Part shown: one piece after another, positions 22,772 to 35,336 of the stretch
How positions within the stretch are numbered: position 1 is the stretch's first letter
Layout of the letters: every line of letters begins with the position of its first letter
Assembly (NCBI GenBank): GCA_964019695.1
Contig: OZ026525.1
Coordinates: 68,865,753 to 68,929,752, forward strand
Length of the DNA stretch: 64,000 nucleotides
Reading direction: 5' to 3'
Origin: Loripinus fragilis
Taxonomy: Eukaryota > Mollusca > Bivalvia > Lucinida > Lucinidae
Program-made: the position numbers and the translations under genes
Notes under the pieces: generated by a model
Told to the model about the DNA's origin: nothing
Database searches by the model: none
The model's input: only the letters and a program-made list of their open reading frames with translations

Positions 22772-22949
22772 CTGACATTTCCAACAATGTGGTATGTGCC
22801 ACCAGCAAAGGCTCGCTAAATAGTCTACGAGAATTAAGCTACTGACGGAACATTTGTAGGAGTTTCTAAGCTTAAAAAGAGGCACATGCTCGTCTGAGTC
22901 TACACTTGTCAAAATGCCACATTGTTGGAAGCCATAGGTCGCGACTCAG
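22772..22949. mobile_element. GAGCCG MITE, copy 3 (deleted)
   Basis: GACATTTCCAACAATGTGGT to TTGGAAGCCATAGGTCGCGA. The palindromic TGCGCATATGCGCA core is missing. Confidence 0.7.
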
Positions 22950-23590
22950 ATCGTTGCATCCCATCAACAAGGACGTGGATCAGTTTGCGCATCCGCACAG
23001 TCTGGTTAGCAACATTGATATTGGCCTTTTTGTCCCTTTGCTACGAGGCTTGATTGAGAATTGCCTTATAGCAAGCCCTGAAGGGAGCAGTCGATCTGTG
23101 CCAATATTGTTTAAAATATAGGTTACCAAAAGTAAATTAACAGATGAGAGAGCACACCGTCCCTCCACCCGAGCCATCTGTGGTAAACACAGTATCTGTG
23201 CTAGACGAATCGGGTTGGACGGTGTGACAATTGTGTCATTAAAGGCATTGAGTTTATATACAGTATTTTTAACTATCGGACAGTTGTGCTCGATTATGGT
23301 CATTGCCAGTCCAAAATAAAGCTAAAATGTTGTGTGTGTATGCTGTTATTCTTTTCTTTTGTTATAAACTTATTTGATTTAAGCTTGATAAGTTATGAAT
23401 TTTAAAGGATACAGACGAAGGCTTGAGGCTATTTTGCTTGAGTAACAGATTATGTTTACTTGGCTGCAAACAGTATGTGCCACAACAAGACTGTTTTATC
23501 CTCGAGTCTTATCATGGTAAACACTGTTTGCTACAACAGCAATGCTTAAAACAAGAGTGGAGTATAAAAGGCAAAATCAGTCACCTCTTC
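22950..23590. other. Downstream of B4GALT, nothing assigned
   Basis: Possibly the 3' UTR region or beyond. AATAAA occurs at 23316. No ORF with family resemblance. Confidence 0.4.
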
Positions 23591-23593
23591 GCA

Positions 23594-23990
23594 AAAATCC
23601 AACAACAGCCTGAGACTCATTTCTCATAAATCCAACAACAGCCAGAGAGTCATTTCTTATAAATCCAACAACAGCCAGAGAGTCATTTCTCATAAATCCA
23701 ACAACAACCAGAGAGTCATTTATCATAAATACAACAACAGACAGAAATTCATTTCTCAAAAATCCAACAACGTTACAACAAGAGAGTCAATTCTCATTAA
23801 TCAACCCACAGCCAGAGAGTCATTTTTCATAAATCCAACAACAGACAGAGGGTAAATTCTCATAAATCCAACAACAGCCAGATATTCATTATTCATAAAT
23901 CCAACACTAGCGAGAGAGACATTTCTCATAAATCAAACAACAACCAGAGAGAAAATTCTTATAAATCCAACAACAGACAGAGAGTCAACA
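23594..23990. repeat. 33-bp tandem array, about 12 copies
   Basis: The unit starts AAATCCAACAACAGCCAGAG and ends AGTCATTTCTCAT, at 33-bp spacing in the first copies (23598, 23631, 23664, 23697), with indels later. 33 bp equals 11 codons, so the minus strand of the first copies reads a repeated VVGFMRNDSLA; frames break in the later part, so coding is unlikely. Confidence 0.85.
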
Positions 23991-24229
23991 TCTGCAGCAG
24001 CTCCTGTAGCTAATATTTCCAATTTGATTGACATTTTGAATTTACCTGTAAAATGACTGACAGCTCTTGTCAGCTCAGTGACCATGCTGTTTATCAGCTA
24101 AATCAGGTCAGTTGTCTAATCTAATCTGACAATGGCTAAGCTCGGCCCACATACTGCCTTCAATAGACAGCCACTCCCCTGCCTGGGATCCAGGTATACT
24201 GCCAATAATCTATAATAGAGACATTTCCC

Positions 24230-24440
24230 ATTAAACAGGCCTTTGGTTTATATTCAAGACTGAGAGAAAATCATTTTCCTTATTTCTCAAACAAAGCATA
24301 TATTGTGGGTACTCAAAAGAACCGCCTCAATGAGACGGTTCTTTTGAGCACACGAAACAGATGTTAAAACTGAAGTGTAAGAAAATATTACCAATTTACG
24401 CTCAAAACAAAAAAAGGTTTATATAAACCTGTGTTATCAG
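24230..24440. mobile_element. GGTTCTTTTGAGCAC hairpin MITE, copy 1
   Basis: GGGTACTCAAAAGAACCGCC and GGCGGTTCTTTTGAGCAC-type arms (24304-24353, one mismatch) form a strong hairpin around TCAATGA. Flanks (ATTTCTCAAACAAAGCATAT before it) also recur at 54140, so the element is larger than the stem. Confidence 0.7.
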
Positions 24441-24474
24441 GCTCAATGAAACACTTTCTGCTGTTTTGGAAAAA

Positions 24475-25190
24475 ATGAGTATCACCAGGAAATGTCACAA
24501 TCACTGACGGCGCCACGTGGATGAGTCACAGAACAGTAACAGCCACATGACAGCAAACGCGATTAAAGTAAAGCAACCAGCTCTCTCCTCCTCAGCGAGA
24601 TGATTGTTACACTAGAAAGGACACTAAGTACTGCATTCCAAAGTAAGAAAGAGTGCAAAGATCAGGAATCGATACAATCAAGCACCACACCTGACCCAGG
24701 ATACCAATGGGAAAGTGACAACGTCACAATTAGACTTCACAAACGAGAAAACCAAGAGGTCAGCCCTTTCCCAGCAGGTGACCACAAGGCATCAAAAAAC
24801 AGACGTGCATGAAAGCATAACAAAACAAGACAGAAATAACATAAATGATCCACAAAAGAAGCACCGCCTTGGAACGGTCAGTAAAAATATTTTACTGGAG
24901 GGCTTAAACCGCTTTCACGGTGCACCAACCTCACCCTCAGATGTGGATCAAAGTAAGTATAAGGGTGCAAAGATCAGGAATCGATACAATCAAGTATCAT
25001 TGTAATCGATACAATCAAGACACATAGATGTTCCGTTTGCATGAAATACCACTAACTTATCAATGCATCACCTCCTAGAACATATAAATCAAGATATAAA
25101 AAGGAGATAAAGCAAAGATAAGAACTTAACAGTAAATAAAGCCGAATACTGGAGCAAAAGAAATCCAACAGGTAAACCATGGTGGACCTG
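24475..25190. mobile_element. Dispersed repeat, ~700 bp
   Basis: The part from 24655 (AAGATCAGGAATCGATACAA) through CTTGGAACGGTCAGTAAA to AAATCCAACAGGTAAACC recurs almost unchanged at 50320-50777. A piece recurs reversed at 5925-5995. Within this copy CAGGAATCGATACAATCAAG appears twice (24662 and 24975). The 5' segment 24475-24600 has relatives at 11375 and 30790. No intact ORF. Confidence 0.65.
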
Positions 25191-25621
25191 ACAACAGCCA
25201 AAGCATCAGGCCCCTACTATCTCATCAATAGATAAGTCTTTAAGTCGGAATCATCATAGAGTCTGAAGTCCGCCCCACCAAAGCAAGAACCAAACACAAT
25301 ACCCCTACATGCAATGGAAGCAACAATAAACAATGAATCAGCAATAAAATAAACACCGTCTTAGAATCAGCCGAAGCTACCTATGTTTACTATACATTTT
25401 GCTTTGGTTTAGTTTTGGAAAGATCAATTTTTCCAGACTATTTCCAAAAAGGAATTTAGTCGCTTTTAAAATGGCACTGAAAGTGTGAATTTTGTATATT
25501 AGTTTCATTTTCTCACTTAACCTTTGTCTTACTGAATAAATTAGTATGGCACATTATCTTCTGTTTTCCAGTGAGTTCAGTTGCATGATTTCAAACTACA
25601 GAGGATTCTGAGCTTACTCAG

Positions 25622-25686
25622 AAAACAGTGCAGTTCCTGATCAGATGGCTTCATCAGAAGCCATCTGACCTAGAAATACACTGTTT
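25622..25686. repeat. AAACAGT hairpin, copy e
   Basis: AAAACAGTGCAGTTCCTGAT opens, AGAAATACACTGTTTT closes; apical arms AGATGGCTTC and GAAGCCATCT. Another inverted pair, TAAGGTATGATATTACATGA against TCATGAAATATCATGCCTTA, lies just downstream (25844-25910). Confidence 0.75.
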
Positions 25687-26105
25687 TAATAGTTACGTAT
25701 TTTCTTTACGCAAAGTGTTAGATTTTCAGAAGCTAGCATATCAACTTAACCCTTATAGCGCCAATCACGACTGCAGCAGAAGCCAATCACGACTAAAGCA
25801 GACGACAAATTTTTAGACATCTTACCCAATTTTCGACAAAAATAAGGTATGATATTACATGAGAATCGTCTGCCACAAGCTGATTCTCATGAAATATCAT
25901 GCCTTATTCGTTATTTTCGAAAAAAAGCGGCACAATTTTTAATTGTCGTCTGCTGCAAATTATAGGTGGCGCTTTAAGGGTTAATACTAGAAACAAAAGC
26001 ACAATACAAGTGTCTTACTCACATCAAGTTGCGGAACCTAGGAGTCCCGAGTAGCAAGCAGAGTTCTCTGGGGGCGATGCGAAGGAAGATTCGGGATTGG
26101 TGAAA

Positions 26106-26343
26106 TGAGTCGTGACATGTGATTTTCAACAATGTGGCATTTTGACAAGTGTATACTCAGACGAGTCTGTGCAGCCTCCTTTTAAGCTTAAAAACTCAAA
26201 ATGCTGTTCGGACAGTGGTTTAACACTCATAGATTATTCAATGATTATCAAAGGCTCTGGTCATACTGCGAGTATGCGCAGGCTGATCTGAGCCTTTGAT
26301 GGTCGCACATACCACATTGTTAGAAATCCCATGTCGCTGCTCA
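26106..26343. mobile_element. GAGCCG MITE, copy 4 (reverse orientation)
   Basis: TGAGTCGTGACATGTGATTT to CATGTCGCTGCTCA with GCGAGTATGCGCAGGCTGAT inside. Full length. Confidence 0.8.
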
Positions 26344-26439
26344 AATGTTGTTTGCCTGCTACTAAGTCAGATTTACACTTGTCCAGGCCCATATATGAGT
26401 CAGTGCATGATACATGTACCTTCCTGCAAACAAGCCTCT

Positions 26440-26890
26440 CTTCGATGCCTTTGTGTATACGAGAAATAGTTTGGTCGAGTTCTGGTTGACGATTGACAAG
26501 CTGGAATTCAATCAGTGGCTGCTGCAGCTGGTTCAGTCCATGTACATGAATGTGATAAGCATATGGAGTGTGGAAGACTGTCGCATTTTTGTAAAGCGAT
26601 ACATGTATATAGTTTCGAGTTGGAGTAGGTGTTATAAGCTGCCTACACCCTCAGACAGCTTCTCTTCAACTTAGTTAAAGAGGCATTAATCGGTCAGTTC
26701 ATGTGGGCTGTCCATGGACATGTTAGCTGTTGTATGCAGATGATGTGGTTCTCATAGCTATAAGGGAACCACAGTTTAAAATCGAGTCATGAGAAATCAG
26801 TCGGAAATGGCGAGGTTTGAACATGGGAACGGCAAATATTCGGATGTCCGATGATGCGAAGTTGGACAATTTTTAGAATTCTGAAAACAA
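26440..26890 (+). pseudogene. Scrap of a second, different LINE reverse transcriptase
   Basis: The fragment LLQLVQSMYMNV (26518-26553) resembles the segment before the RT fingers motif of many non-LTR elements. About 180 bp later LLYADDVVLIAIREP (about 26725-26770) contains the YADD active site, then SRKWRGLNMGTANI resembles the following thumb segment. Stops and frame changes separate the parts. The wording differs from the 15.8 and 33 kb elements, so this is another lineage. Confidence 0.6.
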
Positions 26891-27029
26891 CTTTATGCCG
26901 CATGTCATACAGAACAGCAATCAGTTCAATCTTATGTGGTGGTTATTTGTATGCCAGGATTAAGAGGGGGAGCATTGAGTCCGGATACGCTTCAAATCCC
27001 CTAAAAATCACATAGCTACCAAGACAGCA

Positions 27030-27140
27030 TTCAATGTTAGAGATTTATGAAGACAAATTGGGCCAATCAGGAGACATGAGTCTTTCCAGTCATATAACAA
27101 ATCCTTATGTCTACCGAAATTGAAGTCATTAACTGTTTTG
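27030..27140. repeat. Fragment of the element that flanks the 33-35 kb LINE
   Basis: ATGAAGACAAATTGGGCCAA and CAGTCATATAACAA match the inner end of the inverted units at 32255-32322 and 35333-35400. It is followed by ATCCTTATGTCTACCGAAAT, which matches the arm of the MITE at 35884-36019. Confidence 0.7.
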
Positions 27141-28500
27141 TTATTGGTGCTGCAGCAATGTGGCAAAAAGTAGCCTAATTTTAGAGGTACCCATAGCAGC
27201 AGGGTAACAAATACTACTACATACCAAATTAAAGCTTGGAGTCTGGGCATTTCAAAACTGCATGATGCCACTTCCAAAATTTTGTGCGAAATTTTTTATG
27301 GCCCTTCAAAAGTATACACCCTAAATTGTTAGTATTCCCTTACTGTGGGCTTGTCAAGCAGGTATTATCCTTATATATGCACATAAAAACCTATTTCTTG
27401 TAAATTGTGGAGTGGAAATGAATAAATATAATAATGTATATTAAATTACAATATGCAGTCCGGTGAGGTCATTGAGTACAAAAGTCACGAAAACCTATGA
27501 CAATAGCATAATTTTCATCTGGATGCCACTGTATGTAATACTGTCCAATTTTGTAAGGAGTTTTACTGTTAGAAATTGTAAATATTTAATCTATACTATT
27601 TTATTATTATTGTCACACTTGCTTGTAGCAGGGTGTGGCTTTTTTTAAACAGGGTGTTACATAGGAGTTCAAATTCGCGCCAGTCCATCCGTCCTTCAAC
27701 AATTTACATTAAAGCGAGTTTCTCTGCAGTAATAATAACTGTTATTAAACATTGCATAGTAATTGTCCTCTGCATATTCTTTGAGTATCTAGTGGGGTCT
27801 GCTGACCTTGACCTACTTTTTACGCTCCAGTGACTTTGATATAAATTGAAGTCAGTCTGTCAAAAATTTGCATTAAAGTGAGTTCTCTGCAGAAGTGATA
27901 GTTGAGAGAGTCAAACACAGTATGGTAATTGTCCTCGGCATTCTCAATAAGCTTGCTCTGTGACATTAACCCACTTTTTAGGTTCCAGTATTGTTACTGT
28001 GAGATACACCCAAGCGGGTGTGACACAACGTTCCCGCATAACTAATGCCATGTTGGTTTAGTATAACGTTTTTATTAATATCAAAACAGGATGAAGCTAT
28101 ATTGCTCAGCTGTGTTTGTATACTCTTAAATGACTAGCATGTATGTGAGACACCATTACTTGTTTAAGACAAAGTAGAATTCCTATAGACCCTGAAAATG
28201 AGTTCTTCACCAAAGACATTTACAGTCAAATTGGTCTAAAAGGCTTTGCAATAAAGGTGTAGTGTATTTATCCTTTCATCTGACAAAGAGTGATGTTTAA
28301 GCACATAACATTCTCTATTCCGAACCACTTGTGTTTTGCATGGATAACGTACAAAAATGTGTTTTCATGATAGGTTAGGTTAGTGCACATGGTTGTTCAT
28401 TGTGAAAAAATGTATGATGTACAGTTATTGTCACAGATACTGTTCTCGCAATTGCATGTAAGGTCATTTAAAAGCATTGGAGCAGCTGTTGAATAGTTCA
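27141..28500. other. Non-coding, one local duplication
   Basis: TTTGCATTAAAGTGAGTT and TTTACATTAAAGCGAGTT with shared downstream TAATTGTCCTC show an imperfect ~160-bp duplication (27700-27830 and 27860-27990). Nothing else recognised. Confidence 0.45.
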
Positions 28501-28544
28501 TCATAGTAGGACGCATACAGTGTGTGTGTCATTAGTGTATTCAA

Positions 28545-29250
28545 CTATCTTTTATCCATAATCATTTTGTGGGGTGGGCGTGTAGAATGTCGAATATGCA
28601 AATGGAAACTGTTATACGTCGATAGGACTTGTGTTGCTTCCTTTGTGCAGCTTACCTCGTTTAGGGACGTGGAGTCTAGTTTTTCATATATTGCTCCAAC
28701 AAACTGAGTGCAAGTAAACTTTTGACAGTTTGATAAAAGCCCATGGCCAAGATCTTTCAGTCCCCTAAATGTCAGTGCACCTTGTATCATGCGTTTGAAA
28801 ACGGATTTCTTACCAATCCACAAGAAAGCACTGCCTATATCACATCCAGCTAGACAGCATTTTATGATCTGTATTGTTTCTTTGTAAGACTGGCGAATAA
28901 GATGTTAACAGGGATATAGCGTCTCATAGCGACATCAAATGCCAATTCGACATGAGAGAAATATCTCATTTGTAGCTTCTTTTTTATCTATGATGAGGAA
29001 GTTACAATAAGAAAAAGAAAATCTGTACTGGGACATTTTGCAGCAACTAAAGCATGTGAACAACCTTGTATTTGCTTCCTCCCATAGCTCTGAGATGTCC
29101 ATATGCTCATCTTTGGTCGCTTTGATTGCTCTGTCCTTCAGTCCATCACTGATGAAGATTGTATGTTTCTGTTCAACTGTTTTTTATCCGTTTCTATTAT
29201 GAAGTCGGTGTAATAAGCTACAAGGTTGTCCTTAGTTTTGCCTCCAGATA
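28545..29250 (-). pseudogene. Decayed copy of an invertebrate multi-copy gene family of unknown function
   Basis: On the minus strand, SDGLKDRAIKATKD (about 29130), LWEEANTRLFTCFSCC (about 29080-29035), GCDIGSAFLWIGKKSVFKRM (about 28850) and KLDSTSLNEVSC (about 28660) appear in order. From memory they resemble a family amplified in bivalve, cnidarian and arthropod genomes, with an EEADTR block, a TGCD block and a later xVNExR block. No molecular function is claimed. Stops and frame changes between blocks show it is dead. A second copy, covering more C-terminal parts, is at 37.5-38.7 kb. Confidence 0.55.
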
Positions 29251-31778
29251 ATAATTTCTTCTATTCTTTGAGTACTTTCATGTCTACTTTTAGAAGCATT
29301 TTATGTCACACTGTGGTGTTGCCTCTTTTTTAGCATACTAGTGTGTTCAAACTTTTCTCCTTATACATGTCAAAGACAATGTGTATCTGTGAAACTGACT
29401 AATAGATGCCACTGGCTTAAGTATGTAGCCACGGAACCGTTCAACTATGGTTACAGATGTTACTTTAGCCGTTTAGACAGTATTGGTAGCATCTGTATCA
29501 AAGCTGTAGCATCAATGATAATGTATTCTGGTTTCTCAATACATGCTACTTTGCCTTCAGATATGCTTTTGAGTTAATGGATGAAATCTGATTTGATACA
29601 TGCAGTCATTGATTCGAGCCCTTGTTTTTGAAAATATTTAAAGAATCTCTGTGCATTCTCAAAATACAAGGTACATTCTCATGACAAGGTCCATTCTCAA
29701 ATGACAAGGCACCTCTCTGAAAGAGCATGCTGCTTACAAACACGGACACATCACCTAATAATTCATATCTACACTGATGTCATTGAGTTTTACTGTCTTT
29801 GGCATGTCTGCCAATGTCTTATTGTTGGCTTTTGCGGGGGATCATAGACCATCTTCTGAGTTTGTCTTGTCCATCAAGCTTTATAAGTCCTTCCTTCATG
29901 AATGATTTTCTCACTTTCTGTGCCTAAGGCACCTAGCAAGCCTGGGTGATATAACGCATGATGCACAATTCGTTAGAAGTTTGAGGCGTGACCTCTGTGG
30001 GATCAAAGGGGGATCAATGTATCGACTGTCAAACATCTAAATTATTTTACAACAGATACGTATTAGTGCTTTTGCAAAAGAATGATGTGAAGGGTTTCAC
30101 TGTACATGCATTTCGACATACATAGTTGTGAAACATCAATGAGTATGTTGTGGTCACATGCTTGGCTCAGGAACCACATGACCTAGTCAGCACGTTGCAT
30201 TTTAAGGTTAGTCCAATGATTCCCCTAGATCCTATTAAAACTTTGTATTCTGTTTCTTATACCACATAGTAAATTCAGGCAGAATTGAACTTGCACTCTG
30301 ACAGTCTTACAGTGCATTAACCTTCATGGAAACCATCGATCACCTCTTTAGGAATGTACTGCATTTGAAGGAGTTAATATGATATACATATATGTTGCTT
30401 GTAAACACCTAAGGGAAAAGTTCAGCCTTTGCAAACTGATGCGTCTCTCAAAGACAAAGCCTAGTTGGGGAGAGGAATAGTTTAAAAGGAAGCAATACCA
30501 TCTCTAGTGAGTCATTCCAAAAGTATTAATGTTGGAGAAATAGATATTCCCTTTAACCTGAACTCTGACAGCAGGTTAATCTGTCCAACTTCACAAAAAC
30601 GACCAGATAGTATTAGTTTATCAACTTATTTGTTCATTTCTGTGTCTGATTCATATTTAGGATTTCTCTTAGAACGAGCAGCTCAGAACTCAAACAAATG
30701 ACAATGGACCTCATCAGAGAAGTTCTGTTGTTCTTGCCGCACTACTTTCAAGAACTGTATAGAAAATGTTAGTTTAAAAAATGAGTACGACCAGGAACTG
30801 CCACAATCACATTGCAGACCAAGCCAAAGCACGGCAAAGAAGAGGCAAAGCATGATAACAGCCTCATGACAAAGCTCGTAAAGCTTTATCACACTCTTTT
30901 CCAGACAAGTTTTGTTTTACACTGCCAACAACAGAGACATCAGAAATAGTAAGTTAGGATGATCAGGAAAAAACACGACAAACTCAAATTCAAATGACAG
31001 TTCTCTGAGTCCCGCCTCGCCATGAAGGTATGCGATGCTAGCAAAACCTGCTATGAGAAGGTGCATTCCACCTCCACATGGAAAGATATATTGCATAAAC
31101 ATAGGTTTAGACCAAGTGATTTCTAAAGCTTTCATTAATAAACCCATATCAAAATATGCAGATGTAAAAATTTGAAGAAGTACATTTTATGCACGTTTGC
31201 ATTGATTCCTTCAGAGTTGTATTATAAAGTTCTGCTATAATCTATTGGGGAGACAGTATAATTGGATTAATTGCTACATTAAATGCATTTACATTTACTT
31301 TATATTGTAGGAAAAGGATTATTTTTAGGATTTTAAAATGTACATGTAGATCGGATGCAACACACGTGACTATTTGTAAAAATCATTGGTTTTCGCGACT
31401 TTTGCACTCAATGACCTTTTAATAATAGTTGTCAATGTGTGTAAGTAGCATATCAAATGCAAACCAAATTAATATAAACTATTGATATATATTAATATTT
31501 ACCTAATTACAGGCATTTTATACAGTATGTATACTGACGGACTTTAATTACGCAACACTAACTTCCCCTTATATCTTCCAAAAGACTGTTGAATGTAAAC
31601 TTCCTTTGCTTCGATGATGTCATCATGAGTTGGCTTCATCAGCAAACACTTTAGTTATAAATGTACAACTAAACTGGGCGACGTTATTTGCTCAGTATGA
31701 ATTTAGCCATTTAAACATTTCTTAAGTAGAGGAGATTTTAAGCTATTGAATGAAAGGGTACACACTCTGCTGCAGCAC
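29250..31778. other. Non-coding; possible continuation of the decayed gene at its left edge
   Basis: 29250-29950 may hold further decayed minus-strand sequence of the 28.5 kb pseudogene but I could not align it. 30780-30900 resembles the repeat at 24475-24600. 29950-30780 and 30900-31778 show nothing recognised. Confidence 0.35.
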
Positions 31779-32322
31779 TATATGTGACTTTGCAACTATG
31801 AATGAAACTTTTCTACTTTTACTTTTGTTGTTGAAGTCATGTTCAACCAAAGGACTTTCTCACAAGTTTTAGCAACTGTCATTGAATATTTAATATGTAG
31901 TATTTTGTATTTTGAAATCGTATATATATATATATTCCCTGAATGTGGAATGTAAATTTCAATCGTAAAACACTTTTTTTACATTACGTTTATTCAAATA
32001 AAGAAAAGAAAAGTACACAAAAAAAAAACTATTGTTAAAATTCATGAACGTCTTTAATTTACATTTTGGTAGGTGAAACAGCAAGTCATGTCAATTTCAT
32101 GCAGCCAATGCTAGTTTCACACTAATCATGCTATTGTTAGCTCCCCAGAGGGTAATAATAGAAAAGTGTCAAAGTATTAACTCCTGGTATAACTAGTTTG
32201 AGCTAGTTTTCATCCTGTATACACCTGTAGGCCAGTTTAGACCAGTTTTCAAGTAGACAAGGGGGTTTATGAAAACAAATTGGGCCAATCAGGAGACAGG
32301 ATTCTCTCCAGTCATATAACAA
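31779..32322 (+). mobile_element. Left inverted unit (544 bp) beside the LINE
   Basis: Matches in reverse orientation the unit at 35333-35879, for example TTCTCACAAGTTTTAGCAAC (left) and GTTGCTAAAACTTGTGAGAA (right). Its inner end is CAGTCATATAACAA; the outer end ACTATATGTGACTT is a diverged version of the terminal AGTCATATAACAA. An internal (TA)n lies at 31922-31935. Confidence 0.8.
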
Positions 32323-33034
32323 TGCTCTTTGTCACACAGAAATCACCTTCTTCTATCAGGACCAGGCCTCGAGGTTATAAAACTTGAGTTCATTCTTTTC
32401 GCTTGGCGCGGCTCCGAGCAATATTCTACAAAGTTTATTCAAATCACTCAGTACATGTTAACATGTAATATGAGGTAATAAATAAATATGCATATATTGA
32501 TGCCCTTCAATGCCCACTCAAGGTATTGCGGAAACTGAATGTACACTCAGCCTACAAAGTCAGGAGCATGTGGCTTCTAATATACACAGTGGTCTGGTTC
32601 ATTTTTAATGAACCAGACATTGTGGTATTGGGGCATCTCCGGGCTGATTGGGGAACACAGGCCGTATATATTCTAATATTTAACGACTATTATTTGTAAT
32701 CACACACACACACAAACATACATACACACAGATACACGCGCGCGCGTGCGCGCCCACCAAGCGGATGACATCATGAACAGAGAATTACATGAGATTTGCG
32801 TCTCCCCATGCTGCATTGATCATACATTTCAGGGCAAATGCTCAAAGAAAACGGGCAGGTATGTACAGAAGAGTATACGAATATATCAAGTTTTAATTTT
32901 TTTCAGGATCTCGTACACACGAATCGATATTAACTCATATACTGGTATTTAGTTTGTGTCCCTTAAAATATGATGATTGCAGCACAAGGATATGCATGGA
33001 GTTAAATAAGTTTCTGAGAATCTTAAAGAGTATA
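32323..33034. other. LINE 3' side and (CA)n/(CG)n tract
   Basis: Between the left unit and the RT stop. 33034 back to about 32760 is probably LINE 3' UTR (inference). (CA)n with ACATACATACACACA and CGCGCGCG at 32700-32754 may be the LINE tail or a microsatellite. No gene. Confidence 0.5.
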
Positions 33035-35336
33035 TTAACGAGGACGTGACCTAAAGGTATCAATAACAATTTTCAAAAAGTTACACAGGCGTCTTAATCG
33101 CCTAAAGTTAGTATCATTAAATATATTTGCATAGGTAAAGCAGTTAACAGGTTTCCTTTTGATATGTGGTAAAAAGATTTTCCTATCAAAGTCAAAGAAA
33201 CAACATTCCAAAACATAGTGAAACTCATCGCCAACAGTGCCAGAATTACACAGGTTACACTTTCTAAGGCTTCTATCAATATTGGCCCATCGGCCTATTT
33301 CTATTGGTAGTCTATTATTACAGAGCCGATAATCTATAAAGGATTTACGCATTTTAGGTGGCATTCTTATTAAATAGTTTTCAAATTTATGCTCTGTCTT
33401 AATAATTCTGTAATTCAGGCACTTCGGCGACTCGTTTAATGCTGCTGACCATGACTGCCTATACTGGTCCTGAAGCTTTTGATAGACGGTTTTCGATAGC
33501 CAAATGCTATTTTGAGGATGCTGATATGTCCAAATATTGCTCATACCTACTTCATCTAAAATAGATTTAACATTTTGCAGCCATGGGAAGTCATAGTGGT
33601 TGTTATTAAAATTATTATACAAGACAGAATACAGTCTATGTGATAATTTTGAAGCTTTATCTAGAAGGAGTTTTGACCAAAAACTAATAATTCGTTTCTT
33701 AATTGTGATTGCTATTGGGAATCGACCTAGTTCTCCATAGAGCATGATATGTGGGGTACATTTTTTAACGTTGAGTATATATTTCATAAAGTCTGTATGA
33801 ACCCTTTCAATAATAGTAAGATCTCCATATCCCCAAATCTCACAGCCATAAGTTAAAATCGGGACAATAGTATTATCAAAAAGTTTCAATTGACAGTCTA
33901 TAGGTAATTCTAAATTTCTAATTTTTCTATATAAACCAAACAGTGCTTTCCTTGCCTGGTCCACGATATGTTTTTTGGATTGGTAAAAACTTCTTGATTT
34001 TGGTAAAACTACTCCTAGATATTTAAAACAATCTACTACTTCTAATGGTTGATCATTGAAACTAATAGGGCTTCGATGTCTAGACTTATCACCAAAAATT
34101 AACACCTTTGACTTTTCAGAATTCACTTTGAGTTTCCATTGTGAACAATAAATTTGAAATTTATCTAGTAAATCTTGCAATTCTTCCATACTTTCGGCAA
34201 ACAATACCATGTCGTCCGCATATAGCAAAACCACAAGTTTTAAATAGCATTGCAACGAGTCATCAAAGATGTTCATACCAAAGTTATTTCCCCGTAGAAG
34301 AAAACTTTCTAGATCATTTAAAAATAAAGAAAATAATATAGGTGATAAGTTTTCCCCTTGTCTCAGTCCGTTCTTGCAGTAGAAAAATGTTGAGCAGTCA
34401 CCATTTAATGATACACATGATTTGATATCAGAATACATATTTTTTATTATTGTCAGTATCTTTCCAGATATATTATAGCTAAGTAATTTTCCCCATAGAC
34501 CTACCCTCCAGACATTATCGAAAGCCTTAGTAAAATCAATAAAAGCACAATACAGTTTTAATTTACGAACTCTGAGATATTCTATAAGAGCATGTAAGAC
34601 AAATATGTTGTCTGATGTAGAGTATGATGCACGAAAGCCACACTGAGTCTCATTGAGTATACTGTTAACTTCTAGAAAGTTGTTAAGCCGTGTGTTTAAA
34701 ATTGCTGTAAACAATTTACCCATGCAACTCAGTATGGTTATGGGGCGATAATTCTCAGGAAGAGTTGGGTCACCTTTGTTTTTGTACAAAGGTTTAATAA
34801 CACCAATTAACCAAGATTCTGGTATGTTTCCAGTATCAAGAATCATATTGAACAGTTTTACATATATAGGTAACAGGACAGGACAAGATATTTTGATATA
34901 TTCATTGATAATTTCATCTGTTCCTGGACACTTACCATTTTTTAGATTTTTGATACAACTCATGATTTCAGTTTCTGTTACTTCAATATTCAGTGCTTCA
35001 GAATTAAAGTTTGGGATACCCAACTCTTCCCGGGAATCATCTACATCATCATGTTCAGTACTGTTTATATCCTTAAAAAAATCAAACAAACTATCTAGCT
35101 TAATGTCAGAATTGCTAGGCTTCTTATTCAAACTATTTACGTAATTCCAAAAGTCTTTGGGTGATTTTTGCTTCATTTGCCTCAATTTATTTCTCATCAT
35201 GCGCTTATAATTTGTGATGCTTTTATTTATTTCTCGCTTGTAATTTCTGCTAGTGGCCAGAAGCTCTTCTTGGTTTTGATGTGTTTTATTTATATTATAA
35301 ATGCGTCTGGCAAGGTGTTTACATTGTCTACATTGT
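33035..35336 (-). CDS. Non-LTR retrotransposon reverse transcriptase, 5'-truncated, long intact ORF
   Basis: An uninterrupted frame of 721 codons from the ATG at 35200; it stays open upstream to about 35336, to within a few bases of a flanking repeat. The RT order is clear: ENYRPITILS (about residue 150), QCGFRASYSTSDN (about 187), FIDFTKAFDNVW (about 220), GLRQGENLSPILFS (about 281-295), the LLYADDMVLF active site (YADD at about 327-330), WKLKVNSEKSKV (about 355) and a C-terminal CCHC finger, CNLC followed by HYVLEC. The N-terminal endonuclease is absent, so it is a 5'-truncated LINE. The clade was not resolved. It is the same lineage as the decayed copy at 15.8-18.5 kb. The absence of stops over 2.2 kb suggests recent insertion. 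Confidence 0.93.

Noticed and set aside
23577..23759. Repeated VVGFMRNDSLA peptide on the minus strand
   Set aside because: Follows from a 33-bp tandem array; later units break the frame and there is no start or signal context.
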